Assembly (NCBI GenBank): GCA_963930055.1
Contig: CAWVKS010000007.1
Coordinates: forward strand, 124,001-188,000
Length of the DNA stretch: 64,000 bases
Direction of reading: 5' to 3'
DNA from: Pullichristensenella sp963930055
GTDB lineage: Bacteria; Bacillota; Clostridia; Christensenellales; Aristaeellaceae
The notes under the pieces were generated by a model. It did no database searches, was not told the origin of the DNA, and saw only the letters and a program-made list of their open reading frames with translations. Both the position numbers and the translations under genes were made by a program. Below, piece after piece: positions 34,248 to 42,123 of the stretch (the first letter of the stretch is position 1; each line of letters opens with the position of its first letter).

Positions 34248-36050
34248 ATGCTTCCCAATTTTTATTATAACACATGTTCCGGCGGCGGTCTACGCGCGGC
34301 GGGCCGCTGCTGTCAACCCAGTCGCCGCCCTGTCCCCTATGGCTGTTGCTGCTGCGGTCCTTCCGGCCCTTCCGGCCCCACCGGCCCCGGCGCGACAGGC
34401 CCCACCGGCCCTACGGGTCCTACCGGCCCCACCGGCCCCGCGGGCGCGCAGGGCGCAGCCGGCCTGACGGGCGCGACAGGGCCGACCGGCGCGACAGGCC
34501 CCACCGGCGCGCAGGGCGAGGGCCTGGAAACGCTGCAGCCCTTTGCCGCCGGGGCTTCTTACAGAATGGGCGACCTGGTGTTCTATGACGGCAGCCTCTA
34601 TCAGGCCGACGTCAACGACCCCACGGGCACGCCCGGCTCCTCCGCGGACTACAATCTCGTCACCGTCATGGGTCCCACGGGCGCGACAGGCCCCACCGGC
34701 CCCATCGGCCTGACCGGCCCCACCGGCGCGCAGGGCACGACCGGCGCGACCGGGCCTGTGGGCGCGACCGGGCCGACCGGCCCCGTAGGCGCGACAGGCG
34801 TCACCGGCCCCATGGGGCCGACGGGCGCGACCGGCCCTTCCGGCAACGAAGGCCCCACCGGGCCGACGGGCGCGGCGGGCGCGGAAGGTCCCACGGGCCC
34901 CACCGGCGCGACCGGCCCGACAGGGCCTTCGGGCGGACCGACCGGCCCCACGGGCCCCACCGGCCCCGCTGGCACGCAGGGCGTTGCCGGGCCGACCGGC
35001 CCCACGGGCGCACAGGGCGCGCAGGGCCTGCAGGGCAACGAAGGTCCCACCGGGCCGACCGGCCCCACAGGGCCCACGGGCCCTGCCGGCCCGCAGGGTA
35101 ACGCCGGTACGCAGGGCGTACAGGGCAACGAAGGTCCCACCGGCCCCACGGGCCCCACAGGGCCGCAGGGCGCCGCCGGCACCCAGGGCGTACAGGGCAA
35201 CGAAGGCCCCACGGGCCCCACGGGCCCCACAGGGCCGCAGGGCGCCGCCGGCACCCAGGGCGTACAGGGCAACGAAGGTCCCACCGGCCCCACGGGCCCC
35301 ACAGGGCCGCAGGGCGCCGCCGGCACCCAGGGCGTACAGGGCAACGAAGGTCCCACCGGCCCCACGGGCCCTGCCGGCGCGACCGGCGCGGAAGGTCCGA
35401 CGGGCCCCACAGGCCCCACAGGTCCTTCGGGCGGCCCCACCGGCCCCACGGGAGCGACCGGGCCGACGGGTCCTACCGGCCCGACGGGTCCTGCCGGCAT
35501 CACGCGCAACCTGGCCGTGCGCTCCATCAGCATCACCGGCCCGGACGGCGCGCCCAGCGTGCAGGACGTGGGCGACGAGCGGCAGGGGCTTTTGGACTTC
35601 GTGCTCCCCGCCGGCGCGACCGGCCCCACCGGCCCTGCTGGCAAGGGCACGGCGGCGCTGGCCTATCAGCTCGGTTCGCTGCGCAACGAAGCCGCCGACG
35701 GATCTCTGACGCTCTCCACGCTGCTGGCAGAACCGGCGGCGGAGTACGCGCTCTCCCGAAACGCGCTGACGCTGCGCGAGGCGGGCACGTATCTTCTGCG
35801 CTACACGGTGTTCGTGCCGGGGCAGGCCGCCGTGGACACGGTGCTGCGCCTGCAGGCCAACGAACAGACGCTGCTCTCCAGCGTCGTCCACGCCGTAAAG
35901 GGCGCGGGGCAGAGCGCCACCTTCACCGGCCAGGCGCTGCTGGTGGCGGGCGCGAACACATCGGTGCGTCTGACCAGCTCCGCGGCGCTCAATATCGCCG
36001 ATACCGCGGCCAACGCCTCGGCGACGCTCTCGGCGGAGCGCATCGCCTGA
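34248..36050 (+). CDS. Collagen-like surface (exosporium-type) protein
   Basis: A 600-residue protein. The short N-terminus is Cys-rich (GRCCQPSRRPVPYGCCCC). Gly-X-Y triplets, mostly GPT, fill about residues 45-425. They are broken near 93-140 by a small domain with YRMGDLVFYDGSLYQADV, which resembles carbohydrate-binding modules. The C-terminal 170 residues (AALAYQLGSLRNEA, TLREAGTYLLRYTVFVPG, ALLVAGANTSVRLTSS) look like the C1q/TNF-like jelly roll of BclA-type spore proteins. It probably forms trimeric filaments. No signal peptide is present, as in BclA. ATG 34248 fits AGGTG spacing better than ATG 34242. Confidence 0.88.
   Translation: MLPNFYYNTCSGGGLRAAGRCCQPSRRPVPYGCCCCGPSGPSGPTGPGATGPTGPTGPTGPTGPAGAQGAAGLTGATGPTGATGPTGAQGEGLETLQPFAAGASYRMGDLVFYDGSLYQADVNDPTGTPGSSADYNLVTVMGPTGATGPTGPIGLTGPTGAQGTTGATGPVGATGPTGPVGATGVTGPMGPTGATGPSGNEGPTGPTGAAGAEGPTGPTGATGPTGPSGGPTGPTGPTGPAGTQGVAGPTGPTGAQGAQGLQGNEGPTGPTGPTGPTGPAGPQGNAGTQGVQGNEGPTGPTGPTGPQGAAGTQGVQGNEGPTGPTGPTGPQGAAGTQGVQGNEGPTGPTGPTGPQGAAGTQGVQGNEGPTGPTGPAGATGAEGPTGPTGPTGPSGGPTGPTGATGPTGPTGPTGPAGITRNLAVRSISITGPDGAPSVQDVGDERQGLLDFVLPAGATGPTGPAGKGTAALAYQLGSLRNEAADGSLTLSTLLAEPAAEYALSRNALTLREAGTYLLRYTVFVPGQAAVDTVLRLQANEQTLLSSVVHAVKGAGQSATFTGQALLVAGANTSVRLTSSAALNIADTAANASATLSAERIA
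35124..35339 (+). repeat. 72-bp tandem repeats inside the collagen-like gene
   Basis: Three near-identical 72-bp units, each coding for 24 residues (GNEGPTGPTGPTGPQGAAGT then QGVQ), followed by a diverged partial unit. They are nearly identical at the DNA level and so likely vary in number by slippage or recombination. Confidence 0.9.
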
Positions 36051-36060
36051 CGCACAAAAG

Positions 36061-36092
36061 CGTGCGGCGGAGGAAAATTCCCCCGCCGCACG
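36061..36092 (+). terminator. Terminator after the collagen-like gene
   Basis: Perfect 10-bp stem CGTGCGGCGG/CCGCCGCACG with a 12-nt loop, 10 nt after the stop. There is no clear T-tract. Confidence 0.65.
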
Positions 36093-36098
36093 ATGAAA

Positions 36099-36130
36099 AC
36101 GGCCCGTGGGCATATCGTCCCACGGGCCGC
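36099..36130. repeat. Left copy of duplicated terminator hairpin (32 bp), element copy 3
   Basis: Stem CGGCCCGTGGG/CCCACGGGCCG with an 8-nt loop. The full 32-bp sequence is repeated exactly at 36332-36363. Confidence 0.95.
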
Positions 36131-36331
36131 CAGGATGTTGACAAAGTCAACAGACTGGCAGAGCGTTGAGAAAGCCCGCAAGACAAGGAAGCTGTGCTTG
36201 CATCCAAGGGAGCTTACATAGACGTAAGTGACCGCAGGATGCAAGTGCAGCTGACGCAGGAAGCAAAAATCGTCTCTGATTTCTATTCTATCAGAGCGAT
36301 TTTTGCGTTTGTGGGCTTTGTCAGCGCTCTG
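36131..36331 (+). mobile_element. Terminator-nested repeat element, copy 3 (full length, 201 bp)
   Basis: Starts CAGGATGTTGACAAAGTCAAC and ends GTCAGCGCTCTG, exactly 201 bp like copy 2 but in the opposite orientation. Internal palindromes include GCTTGCATCC/GGATGCAAG, CTTAC/GTAAG and AAAAATCG/CGATTTTT. It lies between the convergent collagen-like and sodium-pump genes. It has no coding capacity of its own. Confidence 0.9.
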
Positions 36332-36363
36332 ACGGCCCGTGGGCATATCGTCCCACGGGCCGC
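36332..36363. repeat. Right copy of duplicated terminator hairpin (32 bp), element copy 3
   Basis: Exact repeat of 36099-36130. It lies 10 nt beyond the stop of the small OadG-like gene, where a terminator of the minus-strand operon is expected. Confidence 0.95.
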
Positions 36364-36373
36364 GTCTGCGTCC

Positions 36374-36520
36374 TTATTGCTTTTCTTCCTTCTTTTTGCC
36401 GGTGACGTTGTTGAGGATCGCCACCACCGCCCAGATAATGCAGATGACGACGAAGATACCGGCCCAGCCCTGCACGAGGATCAGCAGGGAGTCAAGAAAG
36501 CCCTGAAAATTGATGTGCAT
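36374..36520 (-). CDS. Small OadG-like membrane protein, 48 residues
   Basis: Starts at ATG 36520 after AAGGAGG and stops at TAA 36376-36374. One membrane helix (IFVVICIIWAVVAILNNV) is followed by a charged tail (TGKKKEEKQ). It begins 12 nt after the GcdB/OadB-like gene. Short single-helix proteins next to a decarboxylase beta subunit take the place of the gamma (OadG) subunit, which has the same helix-plus-charged-tail plan. The family name is by position and topology only. Confidence 0.7.
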   Translation of the reverse strand: MHINFQGFLDSLLILVQGWAGIFVVICIIWAVVAILNNVTGKKKEEKQ

Positions 36521-36532
36521 GTGCGTACCTCC

Positions 36533-37630
36533 TTATCCAAGCGGGATGAGGGAAATGATCATGCCGCCGGCGATGACCGAAGCGATCTGGCCGGCCACGT
36601 TGGCGCCCGCCGCGTGCATGAGCAGGAAGTTCTGCGGATCCTCCTTGAGGCCCATCTTGTGCACCACGCGGGAGGACATCGGGAAAGCGGAGATGCCCGC
36701 AGCGCCGACCATGGGGTTGATCTTCTTCTTCAGGAAGATATTGAGCACCTTGACGAAGAGCACGCCGCCGATGGTGTCGAAGCAGAAGGCCACCAGGCCG
36801 AGGGCAAGGATCATAATGGTGTTGAGCGTGAGGAACTTGTCCGCCGTCATTACCGGAGCCACGGAGAGGCCCAGCAGCAGCGAGATGAGGTTGGCCAGCA
36901 CCTTCTGCGCCGTCTCAGAGAGAGAATCGAGCACCAGGCACTCGCGCAGCAGGTTGCCGAACATCAGGAAACCGACCAGCGCCACGCTCTTGGGGGCGGC
37001 GATGCCGGCGATGAAGGTGACAAAGATGGGGAACAGTATGCGCGTGGTGCGCGAAATGTTGGCGGGGTTGTATTCCATCTTCATCAGGCGATCCTTCTTG
37101 GTGGTGACCAGGCGGATGCAGGGCGGCTGCACGATGGGCACCAGCGCCATGTAGGAATAGGCCGCCACGATGATAGCGCCGATATACTGCGTATTAAAGT
37201 ACTGCGCCACAAAGATGGAGGTCGGGCCGTCCGCCGCGCCGATGATGGCGATGGAGGCCGCGTCCTGCAAAGAGAAACCCAACAGGCGCGCAAGCGACAG
37301 CGTAAAGAAGATGCCGAACTGCGCCGCCGCGCCGCAAAGGAGCATCTTGGGGTTCGAGAGCAGCGGCCCGAAGTCGATCATCGCGCCGATGCCGATGAAG
37401 AGCAGCAGCGGGAAAAGCTCCGTGGCGATGCCTGCGTCGTAGAGTATCTGCAACTCCTTGAGCGCGCCCCACTCGGGCAGGTTCACGAGAATCGCGCCCA
37501 GACCCATGGGCAGCAGCAGCGTCGGCTCCATGTCCTTTTTGATGGCACAGTAGATCAGCGCGCCGCCGATCACCCACATGACGGCCATCTGCCAGGTGAT
37601 GCTCGTGATGTTTTGCAACAGCCAGTCCAT
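36533..37630 (-). CDS. Sodium-translocating decarboxylase beta subunit-like protein
   Basis: A 365-residue protein with about ten membrane segments. It matches OadB/GcdB/MmdB with EPTLLLPMGLGAILVNLP (about 37), LFPLLLFIGIGAMIDFGPLL, AAIGAADGPTSIFVA-type core (IIGAADGPTSIF, about 132), TAPVMTA-type segment and NPMVGAAGISAFPMSSRVVH near the end. In this family decarboxylation by a partner drives Na+ export. No alpha (carboxyltransferase) or biotin subunit is in the window, so the partner must be elsewhere. ATG 37630 suits the GGGGG spacing better than 37636. Confidence 0.92.
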   Translation of the reverse strand: MDWLLQNITSITWQMAVMWVIGGALIYCAIKKDMEPTLLLPMGLGAILVNLPEWGALKELQILYDAGIATELFPLLLFIGIGAMIDFGPLLSNPKMLLCGAAAQFGIFFTLSLARLLGFSLQDAASIAIIGAADGPTSIFVAQYFNTQYIGAIIVAAYSYMALVPIVQPPCIRLVTTKKDRLMKMEYNPANISRTTRILFPIFVTFIAGIAAPKSVALVGFLMFGNLLRECLVLDSLSETAQKVLANLISLLLGLSVAPVMTADKFLTLNTIMILALGLVAFCFDTIGGVLFVKVLNIFLKKKINPMVGAAGISAFPMSSRVVHKMGLKEDPQNFLLMHAAGANVAGQIASVIAGGMIISLIPLG

Positions 37631-37756
37631 AGACATCCCCCTTGGTCCTTGGTGTTTTTTCGGGCGCTTGGAAAAGGCGGCCTGTGGGCAGCGCCACCGA
37701 GACCGCCGTCCCCGGCGTTTCGTTTGCCGGAGCCAAAACTTCCCTTTATAAAGTTA

Positions 37757-37786
37757 AGTATAGCATATTGGGCAGAACTGTGTCAA
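37757..37786 (-). promoter_or_regulatory. Promoter of the sodium-pump operon
   Basis: TTGACA (37786-37781), 18-nt spacer, TATACT (37762-37757). Confidence 0.8.
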
Positions 37787-37827
37787 TACGGGAGCAAAGT
37801 CCTTTATACGGTCTTTATGCCGCGCGC

Positions 37828-38292
37828 TCAGCGCCGCTTGAAGATCCAGAACTTGCTGGCGAAGTAGTTGGCGGCGATGACGACCACCTGCACGATGAGC
37901 TTTGCGAGCATGTCGTTCATGCGCAGCGCGCCCACAAAGAGCAGCATGAGCAAAACGTCCATGACCAGGGAGATGACGCGCGCGGAGAGGAACTGGCAAA
38001 TTTCGCGCTTCACGTCGCCGCCTTTGCTTTTGAACACCCAGCGCTTGTTGGGGTAAAAGGCGAAGGCCACCGCCGCCAGCCACGCCACCAGCGTGCCCGC
38101 GACGATCAGGCCCACATTTTGGAAGCTGTCGTCCATGATGAGCGCGGCAAGGCCGGGGCTGCTCCCCTCCCCGCCCACCAGACGGGTAAAGAGGAAGTAG
38201 ACCGCGTAGTTGACCACCGTGGTCAGGCCGCCCACGACGCAGTAGAGGAAGATCTCCCGCAGGCGCCCGTTGTTCCAAAGCTTTTTGATCAT
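37828..38292 (-). CDS. GtrA-like membrane protein
   Basis: A 154-residue protein with four membrane segments. It begins LREIFLYCVVGGLTTVVNYA, the GtrA signature, followed by LVAWLAAVAFAFYPNKRWVF and a basic C-terminus (NYFASKFWIFKRR). GtrA proteins help flip lipid-linked sugars for cell-wall glycosylation. Its start overlaps the stop of the upstream thymidine kinase fusion gene (ATGA). Confidence 0.88.
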   Translation of the reverse strand: MIKKLWNNGRLREIFLYCVVGGLTTVVNYAVYFLFTRLVGGEGSSPGLAALIMDDSFQNVGLIVAGTLVAWLAAVAFAFYPNKRWVFKSKGGDVKREICQFLSARVISLVMDVLLMLLFVGALRMNDMLAKLIVQVVVIAANYFASKFWIFKRR

Positions 38293-39278
38293 CGCAGCGG
38301 CCTCACAAGATAGGTCATGTCGTCCAGCGCGCCTTCTGCAAAGGTCACGCCGGGGTAGTTATCGCGGAAAAAGTGCGGCGCGGTGTAGGCGTATTCAAAG
38401 CCCAGTTTCTCATAGAAGGGCAGGAGGTCTTCGCAGGTGCCGACGTAGATGCGCTCGTATTCCGCGGCCAGCAGGCGGAAAAGGTGCATAAGCAGGCGCG
38501 TGGCGTAGCCCTTGCCGCGCGCGTCCTTTTCCGTGGCGATGTTTTTCAGTTCGCAGCCGTCCTCGCGGCGGGTGACGACCGCCTCGGCCACGGCGCGGCC
38601 ATGGGCGAAGAGCACGTACATGTCGCCCGCGTCCAGATAGCGGTCGATCATCGCCTCGCTGGGGTCGGCGTCGAGCAGAAGCGGCAGGTATTCGCGCTTG
38701 CCCGCGGCAATGCGGCGAATCTCCTCCGGGGCCAGTTCGCCGCTTTTCCAGTGCTTGCGGCAGAGGGCGACGTAACTCTCGTTGCCGCCCAGGACGATCT
38801 GCTCCCCGTCCTTGACCACCTTGCCGCCGGCCACGCGGGCGTTGCAGGTGGCCTTGCGGCCGCACCAGCACACGGTCTTGATCTCCTCGATGGTGTCCGC
38901 CCAGGCCAGGAGCCAGTGGCTGCCCTCGAAGAGGTTGCCCTGGAAATCGGCGCGCAGGCCGTAGCAGATGACGGGGATGCCGCGTTTGTCCACGACGTCC
39001 ACGAGCTGTTCCACCTGCGCCTTGGTGAGGAATTGCGCCTCGTCGACGATGAGACAGTCGTAGAGATCGAGGTCGATCCTGTCAAGCTCCTCGACAAACT
39101 CGCAGGGCGCGCACAGCCCCGAGCGCGAGCCGACCGCTTTTTCGCCGTCGCGGCTGTCCAGACGCGGCTTGAGCAAAAGCGCGTTCTGGCCGCGCTCGCG
39201 GTAGTTGTATTGCACCATGATGGCGTTGGCGGTTTTGGAAGAGCCCATCGCGCCATAGCGAAAGTAAAGTTTGGCCAT
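38289..39278 (-). CDS. Thymidine kinase fused to a GNAT acetyltransferase
   Basis: A 329-residue single frame. Residues 1-195 are a type II thymidine kinase: FRYGAMGSSKTANAI (P-loop region), CLIVDEAQFL, GIPVICYGLRADFQGNLF (lid), and zinc cysteines CWCGRKATCNAR with YVALCRKHW. From about residue 205 a GNAT fold follows: DMYVLFAHGRAVAEAVV, CELKNIATEKDARGKGYATR (acetyl-CoA loop) and LPFYEKLGFEYAYT. Thymidine kinase salvages dT. The acetyltransferase substrate is unknown. Ordinary thymidine kinases stop near residue 195. GGGGAG precedes ATG 39278. Confidence 0.9.
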   Translation of the reverse strand: MAKLYFRYGAMGSSKTANAIMVQYNYRERGQNALLLKPRLDSRDGEKAVGSRSGLCAPCEFVEELDRIDLDLYDCLIVDEAQFLTKAQVEQLVDVVDKRGIPVICYGLRADFQGNLFEGSHWLLAWADTIEEIKTVCWCGRKATCNARVAGGKVVKDGEQIVLGGNESYVALCRKHWKSGELAPEEIRRIAAGKREYLPLLLDADPSEAMIDRYLDAGDMYVLFAHGRAVAEAVVTRREDGCELKNIATEKDARGKGYATRLLMHLFRLLAAEYERIYVGTCEDLLPFYEKLGFEYAYTAPHFFRDNYPGVTFAEGALDDMTYLVRPLR

Positions 39279-39372
39279 GTTTCTCCCCTTTGACAGTGTT
39301 GCCCGGAGCGCAGCCCGGGAAACGGTTTTCGCCAAGTATTCGACAAAAGGGGCGCGGATTCCTGCCCGGCGC

Positions 39373-39401
39373 TTGCCAGCGGCAGATTTAACGGTTACAA
39401 T
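39373..39401 (+). promoter_or_regulatory. tmcAL promoter
   Basis: TTGCCA (39373-39378), 17-nt spacer, TACAAT (39396-39401). Confidence 0.75.
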
Positions 39402-39420
39402 AGGGATGGAGGTGGAAACT

Positions 39421-40569
39421 ATGACCATCGCCGGCGTCATCGCCGAATACAATCCCTTCCACAACGGGCACCTGCACCACCTGCGCGCGACGCGGGAAAG
39501 GAGCGGCTGCGAAGGGCTGGTCGTCTGCCTGAGCGGGAACTTCACCCAGCGCGGGGAACCGGCCATGCTCTCCAAATGGACGCGCGCGCGCATGGCGCTT
39601 TTGTGCGGCGCGGACGCCGTTTTTGAACTGCCCGCGGCCTTCGCCGTGCGCACGGCGGACTTTTTCGCCCGCGGCGGCGTGGGCGTGCTGGCGGGGCTTC
39701 ATTGCGATATACTTTCCTTTGGCTGTGAGACGGAGGACATGGCGCTGCTCGAAACGCTCGCCGGCCTGCGCGAGGAGGAGCCGGAGGCGCTCTCCAAACT
39801 CGTGCGCGCGCGGCTGGAGGCGGGCATGAGCCACGCCCGGGCGCGCGGCGAGGCGGCGGCGGAATACCTCGGCCTGCCCGCGGAGACCCTGAACGCGCCG
39901 AACATGGCGCTGGCGGTGGAATACCTGCGCTGCCTGCGGGGGACGGGCACGCGGCCGCTGGTCGTCCCCCGCGTGGGCGGCTACCACGACGCGGCGCTCG
40001 CCCCCATCTGCTCGGCCACGGCGGTGCGAAAGGCGCTGGCGGGCGGGGAGGACGTTTCCATGGCGGTGCCGGCGGCCTGCCTGCCGCTGCTGCCGAAAAA
40101 AACGCGCCTGCCTCTGGACATGGCCTTCCTCTACCGACTGCGGCAGGGCGGCCTTTCCCTGCCGGACGCGGGCGAGGGGCTGGACGGGCTGCTTGCGCGC
40201 GCGGCGCGGGAGAGCGGCTCGCTGGAAGAAGTGATCGAGCGCGTCAAATCGCGCCGCTATACGCGCGCGCGCATCGTGCGGGCGATGGCACACGCGGCGG
40301 CGGGGCTGACCAAGGAGGTGGCCGCGGCCTGCCAGCGCCCGGCCTACGCGCGGCTTTTGGGCCTGCGCGCCGGGGCGGAAGGCGTTTTGCGCGAACTTTC
40401 CCGGCGAACGGCGCTGCCCATCATTTCCGACGCCACGCGCCTGCGCGGGGACGTCTGTTTCGAGGCCGAATGCCGATTTACCGACCTGTGGGCGCTGGGC
40501 GGGCCGGAAAGCGGGGCGCGCCGGGCGGGGCAGGAGTTCACGCGGCCGTTCGTGCGCGTGGAGGCGTAA
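39421..40569 (+). CDS. tmcAL: tRNA(Met) cytidine acetate ligase
   Basis: A 382-residue enzyme that makes N4-acetylcytidine in elongator tRNA-Met using acetate and ATP. It has the nucleotidyltransferase-type HxGH site (AEYNPFHNGHLHHL, about 8), LSGNFTQRGEPAML (about 38), FELPAAFAVRTADFFARGGV and a C-terminal AlaX-like helical region (RIVRAMAHAAAGL). GGAGG lies 7 nt before ATG 39421; the longer frame upstream crosses the promoter and is rejected. Length is typical. Confidence 0.93.
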   Translation: MTIAGVIAEYNPFHNGHLHHLRATRERSGCEGLVVCLSGNFTQRGEPAMLSKWTRARMALLCGADAVFELPAAFAVRTADFFARGGVGVLAGLHCDILSFGCETEDMALLETLAGLREEEPEALSKLVRARLEAGMSHARARGEAAAEYLGLPAETLNAPNMALAVEYLRCLRGTGTRPLVVPRVGGYHDAALAPICSATAVRKALAGGEDVSMAVPAACLPLLPKKTRLPLDMAFLYRLRQGGLSLPDAGEGLDGLLARAARESGSLEEVIERVKSRRYTRARIVRAMAHAAAGLTKEVAAACQRPAYARLLGLRAGAEGVLRELSRRTALPIISDATRLRGDVCFEAECRFTDLWALGGPESGARRAGQEFTRPFVRVEA

Positions 40570-40577
40570 ACATGCAG

Positions 40578-40613
40578 AAAACAGCCAGGCCGTATCGCGG
40601 CACCGGCTGTTTT
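40578..40613. terminator. Terminator between tmcAL and the 167-residue protein gene
   Basis: Stem AAAACAGCC/GGCTGTTTT; its A/T ends let it work on both strands. Confidence 0.88.
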
Positions 40614-40648
40614 CGCATTTTGCGCATCAGCGCGAAACTGCCCTTTGC

Positions 40649-41152
40649 TCAGGCGGGCTGCAGGCGGGTGGCGGCGTCGTAGCGCGTGGTGAGGAGCTGT
40701 TCGACGCCCTGCACGCAGGCGCTCATGCTGCCCACCGCGTCGTTGGTGCTGTCGCCCTGGGCGAAGGCGTCGTCAAAGGCCTTGAAGGCCGCTTCGATGG
40801 CTTCCCGCGCAGCCGAGTCGATCAAGCGGTAGCGCTGGCCGTAGGCGGTGGCGATGGCGTCGTCCAGCGCCGTGGCGGCGGTGTAGTAACTGCGCATGGA
40901 GGGCAGTATCTCCCCCTGCACGTCCGCGCCTGCCAGCGTCACGCCGTCGTAGCTGCGGATGAACATGTAAAGGCTGGTATAGAGATCCTCGCCGAGGCTG
41001 TCCCGCGCCTGTGCATATTCATTCCGGGCGCTGTTGGCGTTGGCCGCGAATATGCAGATGAGCACGATGAGTACAAGGGCGATCAATGCCGCCGCGATGG
41101 GCAAGACCACGCGGGCATTTAACATTTGTTTTACACGCTTTTGCGGCTCCAT
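40649..41152 (-). CDS. Membrane-anchored protein of unknown function
   Basis: A 167-residue protein: short basic N-terminus, one membrane helix (VVLPIAAALIALVLIVLICI, about 15-37), then a mostly helical outside part rich in Ala, Asp and Tyr (NEYAQARDSLGEDLYTSLYM, AATALDDAIATAYGQRY). The layout resembles the sensory four-helix domains of chemoreceptors but no signalling part follows. ATG 41152 is set by GGGAGGG. It is a single-gene unit. Confidence 0.7.
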   Translation of the reverse strand: MEPQKRVKQMLNARVVLPIAAALIALVLIVLICIFAANANSARNEYAQARDSLGEDLYTSLYMFIRSYDGVTLAGADVQGEILPSMRSYYTAATALDDAIATAYGQRYRLIDSAAREAIEAAFKAFDDAFAQGDSTNDAVGSMSACVQGVEQLLTTRYDAATRLQPA

Positions 41153-41400
41153 GGTTTTCCCTCCCACATTGTATGAGAAAGTCTATGCTGTGTGCAGCGT
41201 GAATATGCACTGCATATACATATAAAAATACGACGGGGTGATAGAAATTCCTGCGGGAAAGTTGTGAAATAATTGCATATATACATGGTATATTCACCCA
41301 TATTCGCGCATATTTTATACATTCAGCACACATTTCGCACAATTCCGCGTCACATCACCGCCATATTCCGCGCGGACGCGCTTCCCATGGGCGCGTGAAA
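41153..41400. other. AT-rich intergenic stretch
   Basis: About 250 bp without a gene. The part 41205-41340 is far richer in A/T than the surroundings and repeats CATAT/ATATG words (GCATATACATATAAAAATAC, GCATATATACATGGTATATT, CATATTCGCGCATATTTTAT). It probably holds the promoter of the 167-residue protein gene and a protein-binding region. No specific site can be named. Confidence 0.5.
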
Positions 41401-41464
41401 GGCCCTGCCGCCGCCTCCCCGCGCGCCCGGCATTGGCCGGGAGGGGGAAGGCGGCGGCAGGGCC
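41401..41464 (-). terminator. Large hairpin after the metallo-hydrolase gene
   Basis: A 15-bp perfect stem (GGCCCTGCCGCCGCC and complement) with a second hairpin (CCCGGC/GCCGGG) in the loop, then CCTTTCAC on the minus strand. A terminator is likely. Confidence 0.7.
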
Positions 41465-41478
41465 GTATGAAATCCGTG

Positions 41479-42120
41479 TTAACAGCCGCTCGGACAGGGC
41501 ATCACCGCCGCGGCGGGCAGCGCGTTCAGCGTTTCCGGGGCAACGTCCACTTCGTTCGGCAGGTATTGCGCGCCTGTGAGGCGCACGAACTCCTGCTCGT
41601 CGGTGATGGGCAGGTTGCACAGCACGGTCTTGAAGTGCATGGCGATGGCGGTGTGGGGCTTTGCCTCGCGGATGAGCTCCACCGCCTGGGGCGTGGTGAT
41701 GGTATAGGTGCCGCCGATGGGGACGAGCAGTATGTCCACGCCGCGCAGGGCCGCGTACATCTCCGGCGTGGGCATGTGGCCGAGGTCGCCGAGGTGGGCG
41801 ACGCGCAGGCCGTCGCCTTCGAGGATGAAGATGATGTTCCTGCCGCGCTTGGCGCCCTGCGCGTCGTCGTGGAAGCAGTCAAGGCCGTGGATGCGCACAC
41901 CGCCCACCGTGCGCGGCTCGCTATCGGCGATCACCTGCGGCTCGCCCCGCAGGGACTGGACGTAGTTGTGGTCAAAATGGCCGTGGGTGCACAGCGCCGC
42001 GTCGGCGCGCGCCTCGCAGAGGGGGTAGCCGACGGAACCGTCGAAGGGGTCGATGACGATGGCCGTGCCGTCTGCGTAGGTGAGGGCAAAGCAGGAATGT
42101 CCGTACCACTTGAGCTTCAT
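41479..42120 (-). CDS. UPF0173-type metallo-beta-lactamase fold hydrolase
   Basis: A 213-residue cytosolic hydrolase: WYGHSCFAL at the start, THGHFDHNY (metal-binding HxHxDH, about 46), HLGDLGHMP, LLVPIGGTYT and AIAMHFKT (last His). The family includes YtkL/UlaG-like proteins of unclear substrate. All metal ligands are intact. It lies at the end of a birA-nnr-unknown-hydrolase run on the minus strand, 3 nt after the previous stop. Confidence 0.88.
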   Translation of the reverse strand: MKLKWYGHSCFALTYADGTAIVIDPFDGSVGYPLCEARADAALCTHGHFDHNYVQSLRGEPQVIADSEPRTVGGVRIHGLDCFHDDAQGAKRGRNIIFILEGDGLRVAHLGDLGHMPTPEMYAALRGVDILLVPIGGTYTITTPQAVELIREAKPHTAIAMHFKTVLCNLPITDEQEFVRLTGAQYLPNEVDVAPETLNALPAAAVMPCPSGC

Positions 42121-42123
42121 ATC

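Noticed and set aside
35124..35339. Regularly spaced repeats resembling a CRISPR array
   Set aside because: They are 72-bp coding repeats of Gly-X-Y triplets without unique spacers.
34290..36113. Minus-strand open frame of 607 codons across the collagen-like gene
   Set aside because: It mirrors the Gly-X-Y repeats of the plus strand (Gly/Ala/Arg repeats) and has no start signal.
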